A DNA stretch of 41,572 nt from an uncultured Pirellulaceae bacterium. GTDB taxonomy: Bacteria; Planctomycetota; Planctomycetia; Pirellulales; Pirellulaceae. Where the stretch lies: contig CALHZT010000159.1 of NCBI GenBank assembly GCA_938040995.1, positions 1 through 41,572 on the forward strand. Reading direction: 5' to 3'. Below the pieces are notes generated by a model that worked only from the letters and a program-made list of their open reading frames with translations, made no database searches and was not told where the DNA came from. This document shows, piece after piece, positions 6,572 to 14,047 of the stretch (position 1 is its first letter; every line of letters begins with the position of its first letter). The position numbers and the translations under genes were made by a program.

Positions 6572-9469
6572 CTAATAGACGTAAATGAACTCGTTGCTGT
6601 TGAATAGTGCGAGGCAGAGATCGGCCAGTGCCCGGGTCTCGGCCGATACGTCCGCCGATTTTTTGTCGGGGACATAGTTTTCATAAACAGGAAGTATCTC
6701 CTCGTAGGAAAATGGTTGTCCAGAGAACTCTTCAACAACCGATCGGGAGATACTTGTTGGGTAATCCTTTTTCTTGACCGGTGTCTTTGCATGGTAGTCT
6801 TCCATGTCTTGAACATACTTCAGCAGCTTTTTCTCTTCTGCGTCCGTCGGAGTTCTGGCAAATACAAGCTCGACAGCGCGCCGTATTCGTGCCACAACCG
6901 CGTCCGCTTCGTTTTCAACACGCAGCGCCAATGCAATCGACCGGTCCGTTACGACATCACTATTAAGGAGAGTAAACGCCTGCGGGGAAACGGATGCCAC
7001 GTCACGCTCTTCACAAGAGTCATTGGCGTTCGGCTGATTGAACGTCTCGAGGAATGGATCCGCCAATCCTCTGACTCGGTAAGAGTAAATGCTTCGGCGG
7101 TTGCGCTCTTCAGGTGTTCGGGATGGTTGATAAGCAGGCGATAGAGAAAATTGAATCATTCGTGGCTGGAGTGCGACTTCCATATTCATTTCCGGCATGA
7201 CGGGAACCCCGCCGGCTGTCAGGTTCAGCTCTCCGGTTATTTGAAGCATTGAGTCACGAATTTCCTCCGCGGTCAGCCGTCGATTTGGAAACATGGCCAA
7301 CAAATCGTTGTCTGCATCCACTCGTTCAATTCGATCGATATCGGAATGTTTGCCCGATTGCTGATAAGTCGCCGATGACATAATGAGACGGTGAAGTCGC
7401 TTCAGCTTCCACCCGTTTTCAACAAAATTGCCAGCCAGCCAGTCAAGCAGTTCTGGATGAGTCGGCTTCTTTCCCGAACCTCCAAAATTGTTCGGATTAC
7501 CGGCAAGAGGCTTACCGAAATGGTACTGCCAGACTCGATTCACAATGGATCGTGCAGTCAACGGGTTGCGATCGTCTGCAATCCACTCGGCCAGAGCCAA
7601 TCGGCGACCATGGAGATCATCACCTATTCCGTAAGGATCGTCTGCGGGAGCTTCCTTGATGGCAACTCGAGTCGCACTCAGAACACCTGGAGTCACCGCT
7701 TGGCCCGGTGCCTCGAGCGATCCGCCTGAAAGAATGTGGCACTCCGGATTCCAGTCGGCATCGACGTGCTCTGGAATGCGAAGCTTCCGTCCATTCAGCT
7801 TCTTCGGCGTTGGCCCATTGTATACCGACTGAACCATCGGCCGATAACGCTCAAGACGCCGTTCCCATATCCATTGGTCTTGTTGTCGTACCTTCAGTCG
7901 TCCTTTTTCTTCTTCGCTCAACCCGATATGACGAGGAGGTTTTTGGTCGTCTGGAATATCAGCAAGTTCCGCCTTCGTTCCAGCAGGTTTTGGGATGCCG
8001 CGCTCGGCAAGCCATTGATCGGCGGCTTCGCTGGTCTTGTTTTCCAGCCATTCGACTTTCTCATCGGCAAAGGACTTAAGTCGTTGGACCAGTTCTTCTC
8101 CGTCTTCGAAGCGATCTGTGCTTTCACTGGACATGAACGGAGCCGATCGTTCCGCCATCTGGGTGCCAGCGAATGCCGCGTACATCCGGTAATAGTCGCG
8201 AGTCGGTAACGGATCAAACTTGTGGTCATGGCATTTGAAACAACGCATCGTCGTCGAAAGAAATGTTTGCCCAACGGCATTCACCACGTCGTCAACATAA
8301 AGCTGGCGAGCTTCCGGCGTCTTGACCATGGCAGGATCCCAAGGCCCCATTCGCAGGAACCCGCTCGCGACAAGCAACTCGACTTCTGCTTCCGTATAGT
8401 CACCACTCCGGCGTGAGTCCGCGAACGCCTTTTCGTCCGTGCATCGTTCGCGCATCTGCTCATCTGCAAGTTCGTCACCCGCGATCTGTTCAATGATGAA
8501 CTCGTCGTAGGGCTTGTCATCGTTAAACGCGCGAATCACATAGTCGCGGTAACGCCACGCATTTGATCGTTCGTAGTCGTTCGAAAGCCCCGCCGTATCG
8601 GCATAGCGGGCAACATCCAGCCAGTGTTGGGCCCATCGTTCACCGTATTGCCTGGATTCAAGCAGTCGGTCGATCAGATCCGTCCATGCCCCAGATGGCG
8701 ACTTTTTCCACGCAAGCAGAAATTCGTTCACTTCCCGATGGGTTGGTGGAAGACCGACAAGGTCATAGCTCGCTCTTCGAATGAGCACGTTCGGATCAGC
8801 TCGTGGCGCGGGATCGAATCCCGCCCCCGCAAGCTTAGCTGCAATAAAGGCATCAATTGGATTCGCATTCTTGGGTTTTCCTTGCCCCTCAGGACCACTC
8901 GGCACCGTTGGAGTCGCCAGTGGCTGAAAAGCCCAGATGTCTTCATCCTTGTACCGACGATAGGTCCAATCGTCGGATAGTCCACCGCTGGTAGCAACAA
9001 GCACACCGGCTTCGGTCCGCACTTTCTGACGTTCAGCCTCCACATACTTCTGACGCGTTGCAGCGTCAGGCCACGGTGCCCCATACTCGATCCATTCGCG
9101 AATTTTCTGAATCTGCGACTCGGTCAGTCGATCGTTCGCCTTGGGCGGCATCTCGTAGTCTGGATCCTTCCACGAAACAACGTCGAGAAGAAAACTCTTC
9201 TCGGGATTACCTGGCAGCAGCAAATCGTCTCTTGTAGCCCCACCAGCCATCAAGCCCGCAAGACTGGTGAGATTCAACTCTCCCTGAATCTCATCCTGAT
9301 CAGCTCCATGGCAAGCGTTGCACTTGTCCGAAAAAATCTGACCAACGTGAAGGGAAAAGATCTGCTCGCCTTTTTCGTTGTTTGTCAGCGTGGTCTCGTC
9401 GGCGCTACCATTCGAGCCCAAAAACAAGCAGATAAATAACCAGGCGAATATTTTGTGAGAGAGATTCAT
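6572..9469 (-). CDS. Planctomycete cytochrome C / DUF1549 / DUF1553 protein
   Basis: This 965-residue exported protein has three parts. An N-terminal signal segment (about residues 1-23) precedes a PSCyt1 cytochrome domain with a heme c site C50-NA-C53-H54. The DUF1549 (PSCyt2) region covers about 200-420 and ends in a second heme motif C410-FK-C413-H414 followed by DHKFDPLPTRDYY. The C-terminal DUF1553 (PSD1) region runs from about 630 to the end and includes NRVWQYHFGKPLAGNPNNFG. Two CxxCH sites imply a periplasmic redox protein, but the electron partner and substrate are unknown. It is the first gene of a two-gene operon with the DUF1501 gene. Unlike the second copy in this window it has no obvious LamG-type insertion. 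Confidence 0.9.
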   Translation of the reverse strand: MNLSHKIFAWLFICLFLGSNGSADETTLTNNEKGEQIFSLHVGQIFSDKCNACHGADQDEIQGELNLTSLAGLMAGGATRDDLLLPGNPEKSFLLDVVSWKDPDYEMPPKANDRLTESQIQKIREWIEYGAPWPDAATRQKYVEAERQKVRTEAGVLVATSGGLSDDWTYRRYKDEDIWAFQPLATPTVPSGPEGQGKPKNANPIDAFIAAKLAGAGFDPAPRADPNVLIRRASYDLVGLPPTHREVNEFLLAWKKSPSGAWTDLIDRLLESRQYGERWAQHWLDVARYADTAGLSNDYERSNAWRYRDYVIRAFNDDKPYDEFIIEQIAGDELADEQMRERCTDEKAFADSRRSGDYTEAEVELLVASGFLRMGPWDPAMVKTPEARQLYVDDVVNAVGQTFLSTTMRCFKCHDHKFDPLPTRDYYRMYAAFAGTQMAERSAPFMSSESTDRFEDGEELVQRLKSFADEKVEWLENKTSEAADQWLAERGIPKPAGTKAELADIPDDQKPPRHIGLSEEEKGRLKVRQQDQWIWERRLERYRPMVQSVYNGPTPKKLNGRKLRIPEHVDADWNPECHILSGGSLEAPGQAVTPGVLSATRVAIKEAPADDPYGIGDDLHGRRLALAEWIADDRNPLTARSIVNRVWQYHFGKPLAGNPNNFGGSGKKPTHPELLDWLAGNFVENGWKLKRLHRLIMSSATYQQSGKHSDIDRIERVDADNDLLAMFPNRRLTAEEIRDSMLQITGELNLTAGGVPVMPEMNMEVALQPRMIQFSLSPAYQPSRTPEERNRRSIYSYRVRGLADPFLETFNQPNANDSCEERDVASVSPQAFTLLNSDVVTDRSIALALRVENEADAVVARIRRAVELVFARTPTDAEEKKLLKYVQDMEDYHAKTPVKKKDYPTSISRSVVEEFSGQPFSYEEILPVYENYVPDKKSADVSAETRALADLCLALFNSNEFIYVY

Positions 9470-9528
9470 CGATCACGCCCGACGGTTGGTCGGGGCCTAC
9501 GGGAACTGCGAACATCAGCATCGTAACG

Positions 9529-9631
9529 TAGCCCAAAAATACTTAAGCAGCATGGCTGCTCGGCTCGTCGGTCTCAAGACTTCAGACGCCATGTCACGAC
9601 CATGCCTTAACCAACGAGCAGTATTGGGCTA
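9529..9631. repeat. Imperfect palindromic intergenic element
   Basis: TAGCCCAAAAATACT (9529-9543) pairs with AGTATTGGGCTA (9620-9631) apart from a small bulge. Further in, CTTAAGCAGCATGG pairs approximately with CCATGCCTTAA. The right arm also reads as a perfect AGCAGC-ATG-GCTGCT counterpart at 9546-9560. The element fills most of the 168-bp gap between the GH86 and cytochrome genes, both on the minus strand, and may act as a hairpin in the transcript or be a MITE/REPIN remnant. Confidence 0.45.
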
Positions 9632-9637
9632 TCACCG

Positions 9638-11881
9638 CTACCTCAACGAAATCTTTTTGGTTCCTCTGCTTCGCTTCGCCATCAACAGGTTGCAAAAGGC
9701 GATCAAAAGCAGCGACAGGCTGGACGGCTCTGGTACGAGGCTCGTGCTATCCGGAATCGTCAATCCAAAGTTGTCTGACCAGATCTGATAGTCGAGGCTA
9801 TCGACGATACCATCCAGATTTGCGTCGGCGGTGGCCAGTGAACTACCCAACGCGTCGCGCCAAACCGTGTAGTCTGCGGCGTCAACGATGCCATCACGAT
9901 TGAAGTCGCCTACGGTACTTGTTTCCGTCGACAGGATCAACGACGTAGTGACCAGTTGACCACCGTTACTGGTGAAATCGACATACACTTCGTTATTGCC
10001 GTCGACAAGAAATGCCAACGGCACTTCCACCTCACGACTGAACAGCCAGCTATCTCCATCATCAAACCCGTTTGACCCGGATGCGGGTACCGTGATGACG
10101 TTACCGTTAACGACAATCTGGAACGACTGGTTCCAGATATTTGAACGCTCCGCAATAGCGACTCTCAACAATGCCGAATTCGCCGCTTCGATGTCTGCGT
10201 CGATATTGATAACCTTCGACCTCGCCCCGGCCAGATTGATTGGAGCTTGAACGTCATCGCCATAGTAAGTCGTCTCGTTAACCAACGTTGAGCCAAAACC
10301 CGTCACGTCATCGAGAGTTAAAGTCAGTTTTGCGCCTTCCTCGCCAGTCAAGTTCAGGCTTTGCCAGGAATCGGTCACATCGACATCATCAAAAAATACA
10401 CCTTGTGATCCATTCCATACGACTCGATCCAATGTCGCACTCGCCACCGAGGCGGATCCGATCATCGCTTGTAAATTCACCGATTGGTTACCGTCGTCCA
10501 GGTTATTGAGGATGATGTGCAGCTGGTTACCATCGCGAAATGCCAACGACTGAAGATCCGGATTGCTCACGTTCACGGGAACGTATTCGCCGTCGATATC
10601 GTTAAACATGCGATACATGCCCGCCACAATGGTTTCGGCCCAATTCCCGTTGGATAGTCTTTCCCACATTACGTAATGGGCGCCATTCTCTTCCGTCGGT
10701 GAGCTGCCGGTGTACCACTGCGGAGCAATAAAAGGAGTCGCATTAATGATGCGGTCCGGGCGGTCCATGAAGACCATCAGCTTTTTCTTGATATCACGCA
10801 TCTCATCCCACTGGCGTTCGCGCCTCGTGTAGCTGCCAAAATTCTGGCTGCCATCCTCCGTGTAAATCGTGGCTCCGTACTCAGTGACGGCAAACTGCTT
10901 GGGGTCGCCGAACTTTATGTCACTGTATGTTTCGAAAAGGTCCATGATGCCTTCGAGATGACCAGGCGACGCTCGCACCTGGGTTTCAACACTGCCGTTC
11001 GTGCGAACACGGTGAACGTCGTATGGGTGAAAAGTCCAGAAGTCCATCTCGACTGGATTGCCCGACGAATCCTGCCAAGTCGTCATGTCATCCATCAACT
11101 GTCTTGCAAGATCCCAACGATGAGGGTTCCACACGGGAAATGGAGCTTCGCCCACGGACGCGCCGCCAAGCTTGGCCTGCGGGAACTGTTCCTTCACGCG
11201 AATTGTTACGTTCTTGTGAAACTCAATCACGTCATTCCAGGTGACACCACTGTGCAACTCGAGCTGCGGTTCGTTCATGATCTCGACATAGAAGCGATCC
11301 TTGTCGAACGGCAAGTATCCCTGACCGGGCCCGGTACCATAGACGACTTCTTCCAAATACGTGTTGAGGAAATCGCCATAGGCAGCGCCGGCTCCATGGA
11401 TCGGCATTGAGGTTCCGTCTCTAACCCAAGCTGGCCAATTGCCATTTGCCCTGCCCGACTGCACGAGAACTGGATTCGGATGCTGTCGCAACGACTGCCA
11501 GCGAGAGCCATTCAACACCCAGTCTTTGTAGCCCCCCTGCAAATTGTTAACCAAATCAGCACGTCGGAAAAATCCTGGATTCGCGGGATCTTCAGGGACG
11601 TTGTTGGCAACAAAAAAATCGAACTCGAAAGTCTCGCGGCCTGTGACCGAATGCAATCCAGTTGGAGATCGGACTTCGTTGGCGAGGTTGCCGAGATTCG
11701 TATTCGTCGGTGGATCGAACGTCCCCCAATGATTGAAATACCTGGCCCGGTCCAGTAATCCCACACCACCAATCGCCCGCTTCAATGTTCCGTCGATCGT
11801 AACCGTCGTCTGTGCCGCAACGACACTGGTTAACAAGAGAATCAAGCAATAGCTGGTTACAAGATTTCGAGAGATTCGCAT
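9638..11881 (-). CDS. Secreted GH86-type beta-agarase/porphyranase with dockerin and PEP-CTERM
   Basis: This protein of about 747 residues is predicted to cleave agar or porphyran chains internally (clan GH-A TIM barrel). The start at 11881 gives a clean signal peptide (residues 1-23, ending VVAAQ) and a GGAAGAAG-like ribosome site; an upstream start would bury the signal. The barrel spans about 28-430. Its likely acid/base is E204 in VEIMNEPQ and its nucleophile is E334 in FAVTEYGA, a spacing close to that in GH86. Beta-sandwich domains follow (about 430-650). Two dockerin-like EF-hand units come next (GDFNRDGIVDAADYTVWRD and ADANLDGIVDSLDYQIWSD, about 658-705). The C-terminus is VPEPSSLS, a hydrophobic segment and a basic tail, which is a PEP-CTERM-like sorting signal. 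GH86 versus another GH-A family is the main uncertainty; the agar context supports GH86. Confidence 0.8.
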   Translation of the reverse strand: MRISRNLVTSYCLILLLTSVVAAQTTVTIDGTLKRAIGGVGLLDRARYFNHWGTFDPPTNTNLGNLANEVRSPTGLHSVTGRETFEFDFFVANNVPEDPANPGFFRRADLVNNLQGGYKDWVLNGSRWQSLRQHPNPVLVQSGRANGNWPAWVRDGTSMPIHGAGAAYGDFLNTYLEEVVYGTGPGQGYLPFDKDRFYVEIMNEPQLELHSGVTWNDVIEFHKNVTIRVKEQFPQAKLGGASVGEAPFPVWNPHRWDLARQLMDDMTTWQDSSGNPVEMDFWTFHPYDVHRVRTNGSVETQVRASPGHLEGIMDLFETYSDIKFGDPKQFAVTEYGATIYTEDGSQNFGSYTRRERQWDEMRDIKKKLMVFMDRPDRIINATPFIAPQWYTGSSPTEENGAHYVMWERLSNGNWAETIVAGMYRMFNDIDGEYVPVNVSNPDLQSLAFRDGNQLHIILNNLDDGNQSVNLQAMIGSASVASATLDRVVWNGSQGVFFDDVDVTDSWQSLNLTGEEGAKLTLTLDDVTGFGSTLVNETTYYGDDVQAPINLAGARSKVINIDADIEAANSALLRVAIAERSNIWNQSFQIVVNGNVITVPASGSNGFDDGDSWLFSREVEVPLAFLVDGNNEVYVDFTSNGGQLVTTSLILSTETSTVGDFNRDGIVDAADYTVWRDALGSSLATADANLDGIVDSLDYQIWSDNFGLTIPDSTSLVPEPSSLSLLLIAFCNLLMAKRSRGTKKISLR

Positions 11882-12129
11882 CAGCTTCTTCCGTTTGGTT
11901 TGCCTGACCAGATCGATCCCGATTGCATTCACGCAGTTCCTGGACGACCGAAAGTCAAAGAGCCCAAGCCGCCAGATCGGCACGAGCGACGAATTACCAA
12001 GAGGCGCAATAGCATGCTTTGCTCTAGCCCATTTCGCAGCTTAAATGGCAACTAGAACACTGTAATGCAGTGATTGGAATTCTTCAAGCAGTTTCTGGGA
12101 TTCCAGCAAATCACGTGTCGCTTTACCCT

Positions 12130-13224
12130 CTACCGCTTTACTCTGAGGCTCCCGCCTTGGGCTAGCGAAATGACTTCGTCAAGTGACGCCATCGAGGTAT
12201 CGCCGGGAGTGGACATGGCCAGAGCCCCGTGAGCCGCCCCGTACTCAACGGCAGTTTGTGCGGATTTCCCTGATAACATTCCGTAAATGAATCCGGAAGC
12301 GAAGCTGTCTCCTCCTCCGACGCGATCCAGGATTTCCAGATCTTCTCGCATCGTCGATTCGAAAAACCTGTTTTCGTACCAGCAGATGGCTCCCCATGAA
12401 TTGACGGTGGCTGTTTTCACGGTTCGAAGTGTTGTCGCAACGGCTGCGAAATTCGGATACACCTCCACCGCTTTTTCAATCATGCGTCGAAATGAATCGA
12501 CTTGTACAACGGCAACGTCATCACCGAGCCCATCGACAGCCAGCCCCAGGCAGGCGGTAAAGTCTTCTTCATTTCCAATCATCACATCGACCATCGGAGC
12601 AATATGACGGTTCACCTGTTGCGCTTTATCTTTGCCACCGATGCCGTCCCACAACGAAGGTCGATAATTGAGATCGTAAGAGACCACGGTGCCATGGGAT
12701 CTTGCAGCTTCGATGGCTTCGACAACTACGTCCGCCGAACTGTCGGACAACGCAGCGAAGATTCCCCCAGTATGAAACCAGCGGACTCCCAAATCACCAA
12801 ACAATCCAGCCCAGTCAATATCGCCAGGCTTTAGTTGGGAGGCTGCTGTTGCGCCGCGATCTGACACGCCGATCGCGCCTCGGACGCCGAAACCGCGTTC
12901 TGTAAAATTCAGACCGTTCCGTACGTTTCGGCCGCTACCATCTGACGGTACCCAACGAATCCAGTCCGTACACACTCCACCTTGAAGTATGTAATTTTCG
13001 ATCAGTCTGCCAATTTCATTATCGGCGAACGAACTCACCAGGCCCGTTTTGAGGCCAAAGCAACGACTTAAGCCACGAGCGACGTTGTACTCGCCTCCAC
13101 CTTCCCAGGCCGTAAAATGTCGAGCCGTCCTAATCCGCGACTCGCCTGGATCCAGCCGAAGCATCACTTCACCCAGTGAAATCAAATCATATTTACAAGC
13201 TTCTGGTGGCTTTACTTCAAGCAT
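12130..13224 (-). CDS. kdgK: 2-keto-3-deoxygluconate kinase (PfkB family)
   Basis: This 364-residue ribokinase-family enzyme is expected to phosphorylate 2-keto-3-deoxy-D-gluconate (KDG) to KDPG with ATP. The PfkB fold is supported by the N-terminal GEVMLRLDPG, the sugar-binding GGGEYNVARGLSR (about 42-54), and the C-terminal anion-hole/catalytic motif DRVGGGDSFASGF with D306 as base. The ATG at 13224 has a GAGGGA ribosome site 6-7 nt upstream and is preferred over the adjacent TTG at 13227. The gene follows KDPG aldolase by 26 bp on the same strand, so the two form an operon for the last two steps of anhydrogalactose breakdown. Related PfkB kinases such as fructokinase are an alternative, made unlikely by the aldolase partner. 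Confidence 0.88.
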   Translation of the reverse strand: MLEVKPPEACKYDLISLGEVMLRLDPGESRIRTARHFTAWEGGGEYNVARGLSRCFGLKTGLVSSFADNEIGRLIENYILQGGVCTDWIRWVPSDGSGRNVRNGLNFTERGFGVRGAIGVSDRGATAASQLKPGDIDWAGLFGDLGVRWFHTGGIFAALSDSSADVVVEAIEAARSHGTVVSYDLNYRPSLWDGIGGKDKAQQVNRHIAPMVDVMIGNEEDFTACLGLAVDGLGDDVAVVQVDSFRRMIEKAVEVYPNFAAVATTLRTVKTATVNSWGAICWYENRFFESTMREDLEILDRVGGGDSFASGFIYGMLSGKSAQTAVEYGAAHGALAMSTPGDTSMASLDEVISLAQGGSLRVKR

Positions 13225-13250
13225 CAAATTCCCTCACAGACTGTTTTCAA

Positions 13251-13883
13251 TCAACCGCTTCCTGCCGCGAGGCTTACCGCCTCGATCGCGAGTTCCTTAA
13301 TCTCGGCAAACCGACGATCTGCAAGCAATTCGGCTTTCGCAATCCAGCTTCCTCCGCACGCAGCAACGCAAGGAAGGCTTAGGTAGTTCGCGAGATTGTT
13401 CGCGTTGACGCCTCCCGTTGGCATGAACTTCACCGCCGCATAAGGCGAACTTAGCGCTTTCAGCATGGTGATTCCTCCCAACGCTTCTGCCGGGAAGAAT
13501 TTAACGTGCGTAAGGCCCAACGCTAACGCCAACTCGAGATCCGTTGGAGTCGCGATGCCGGGTACAATTGGAATATTATTGTTCAAGCACCATTCGACTG
13601 TCTTGGCATTGATACCAGGAGTCACAATAAAAGCGGCTCCAGCATCCGAGGCAAGCTTCGCATCATCGACACTATGAATGGTTCCTGCACCGACGAGGAA
13701 GTCACTCTCCCCTGCCATTCGTTCAATTGACGGAATCGCAGCCGGAGTCCGCAGGGTAATCTCGGCCACGGCCAGTCCGCCTTCGCGAAGCGCCTCTGCC
13801 AACGGCAAGGCTAACTCGGCATCCGGCATTGAAATCACCGGCACGACCTTCAATTGCTCGATTTGTTGGAAGGATTCATTCAT
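13251..13883 (-). CDS. eda: KDPG aldolase
   Basis: This 210-residue class I aldolase cleaves 2-keto-3-deoxy-6-phosphogluconate to pyruvate and glyceraldehyde-3-phosphate in the cytosol. The small TIM barrel shows the family residues. E41 and R45 are in AEITLRT, GAGTI is at 66-70, and the Schiff-base lysine K128 is in HVKFFPAE, followed by the phosphate loop FMPTGGV. The ATG at 13883 was chosen; an in-frame GTG at 13895 would add four residues, and neither has a strong ribosome site. It is the first gene of the aldolase-kinase operon and is divergent from the GH50 gene at 14048 across a region with a perfect palindrome. A KDPGal aldolase specificity (DeLey-Doudoroff) cannot be excluded from sequence, but the KduD-like enzyme nearby implies a KDG/KDPG route. 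Confidence 0.9.
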   Translation of the reverse strand: MNESFQQIEQLKVVPVISMPDAELALPLAEALREGGLAVAEITLRTPAAIPSIERMAGESDFLVGAGTIHSVDDAKLASDAGAAFIVTPGINAKTVEWCLNNNIPIVPGIATPTDLELALALGLTHVKFFPAEALGGITMLKALSSPYAAVKFMPTGGVNANNLANYLSLPCVAACGGSWIAKAELLADRRFAEIKELAIEAVSLAAGSG

Positions 13884-13960
13884 GGATAAAGTCACACTCG
13901 ACGACTTGTCGCGGGGCGAGGCAAACGAAAGGAACTACCATCTCGCATCACTGGTATTCC

Positions 13961-13972
13961 AGAGTATACTCT
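13961..13972. promoter_or_regulatory. Palindrome in divergent eda-GH50 promoter region
   Basis: AGAGTATACTCT is a perfect 12-bp palindrome in the 164-bp gap between the divergent aldolase and GH50 genes. It contains the GTATAC core also found in the operator candidate before the AHG operon (28161-28174), and TATACT could serve as a -10 on either strand. A GntR-type operator is plausible, but no matching -35 boxes were found. Confidence 0.4.
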
Positions 13973-14047
13973 TGAGAATCCCAGTTAGGCACTGCACCCC
14001 ATACTGATTTCGTCCGGCGCGGTCAAAAGCTTCATTTCAGGTTTATC

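Noticed and set aside
7817-7826. TTGTATACC within the cytochrome gene resembling the AHG operator
   Set aside because: It lies inside coding sequence, is not a full palindrome, and a GTATAC hexamer is expected several times by chance.
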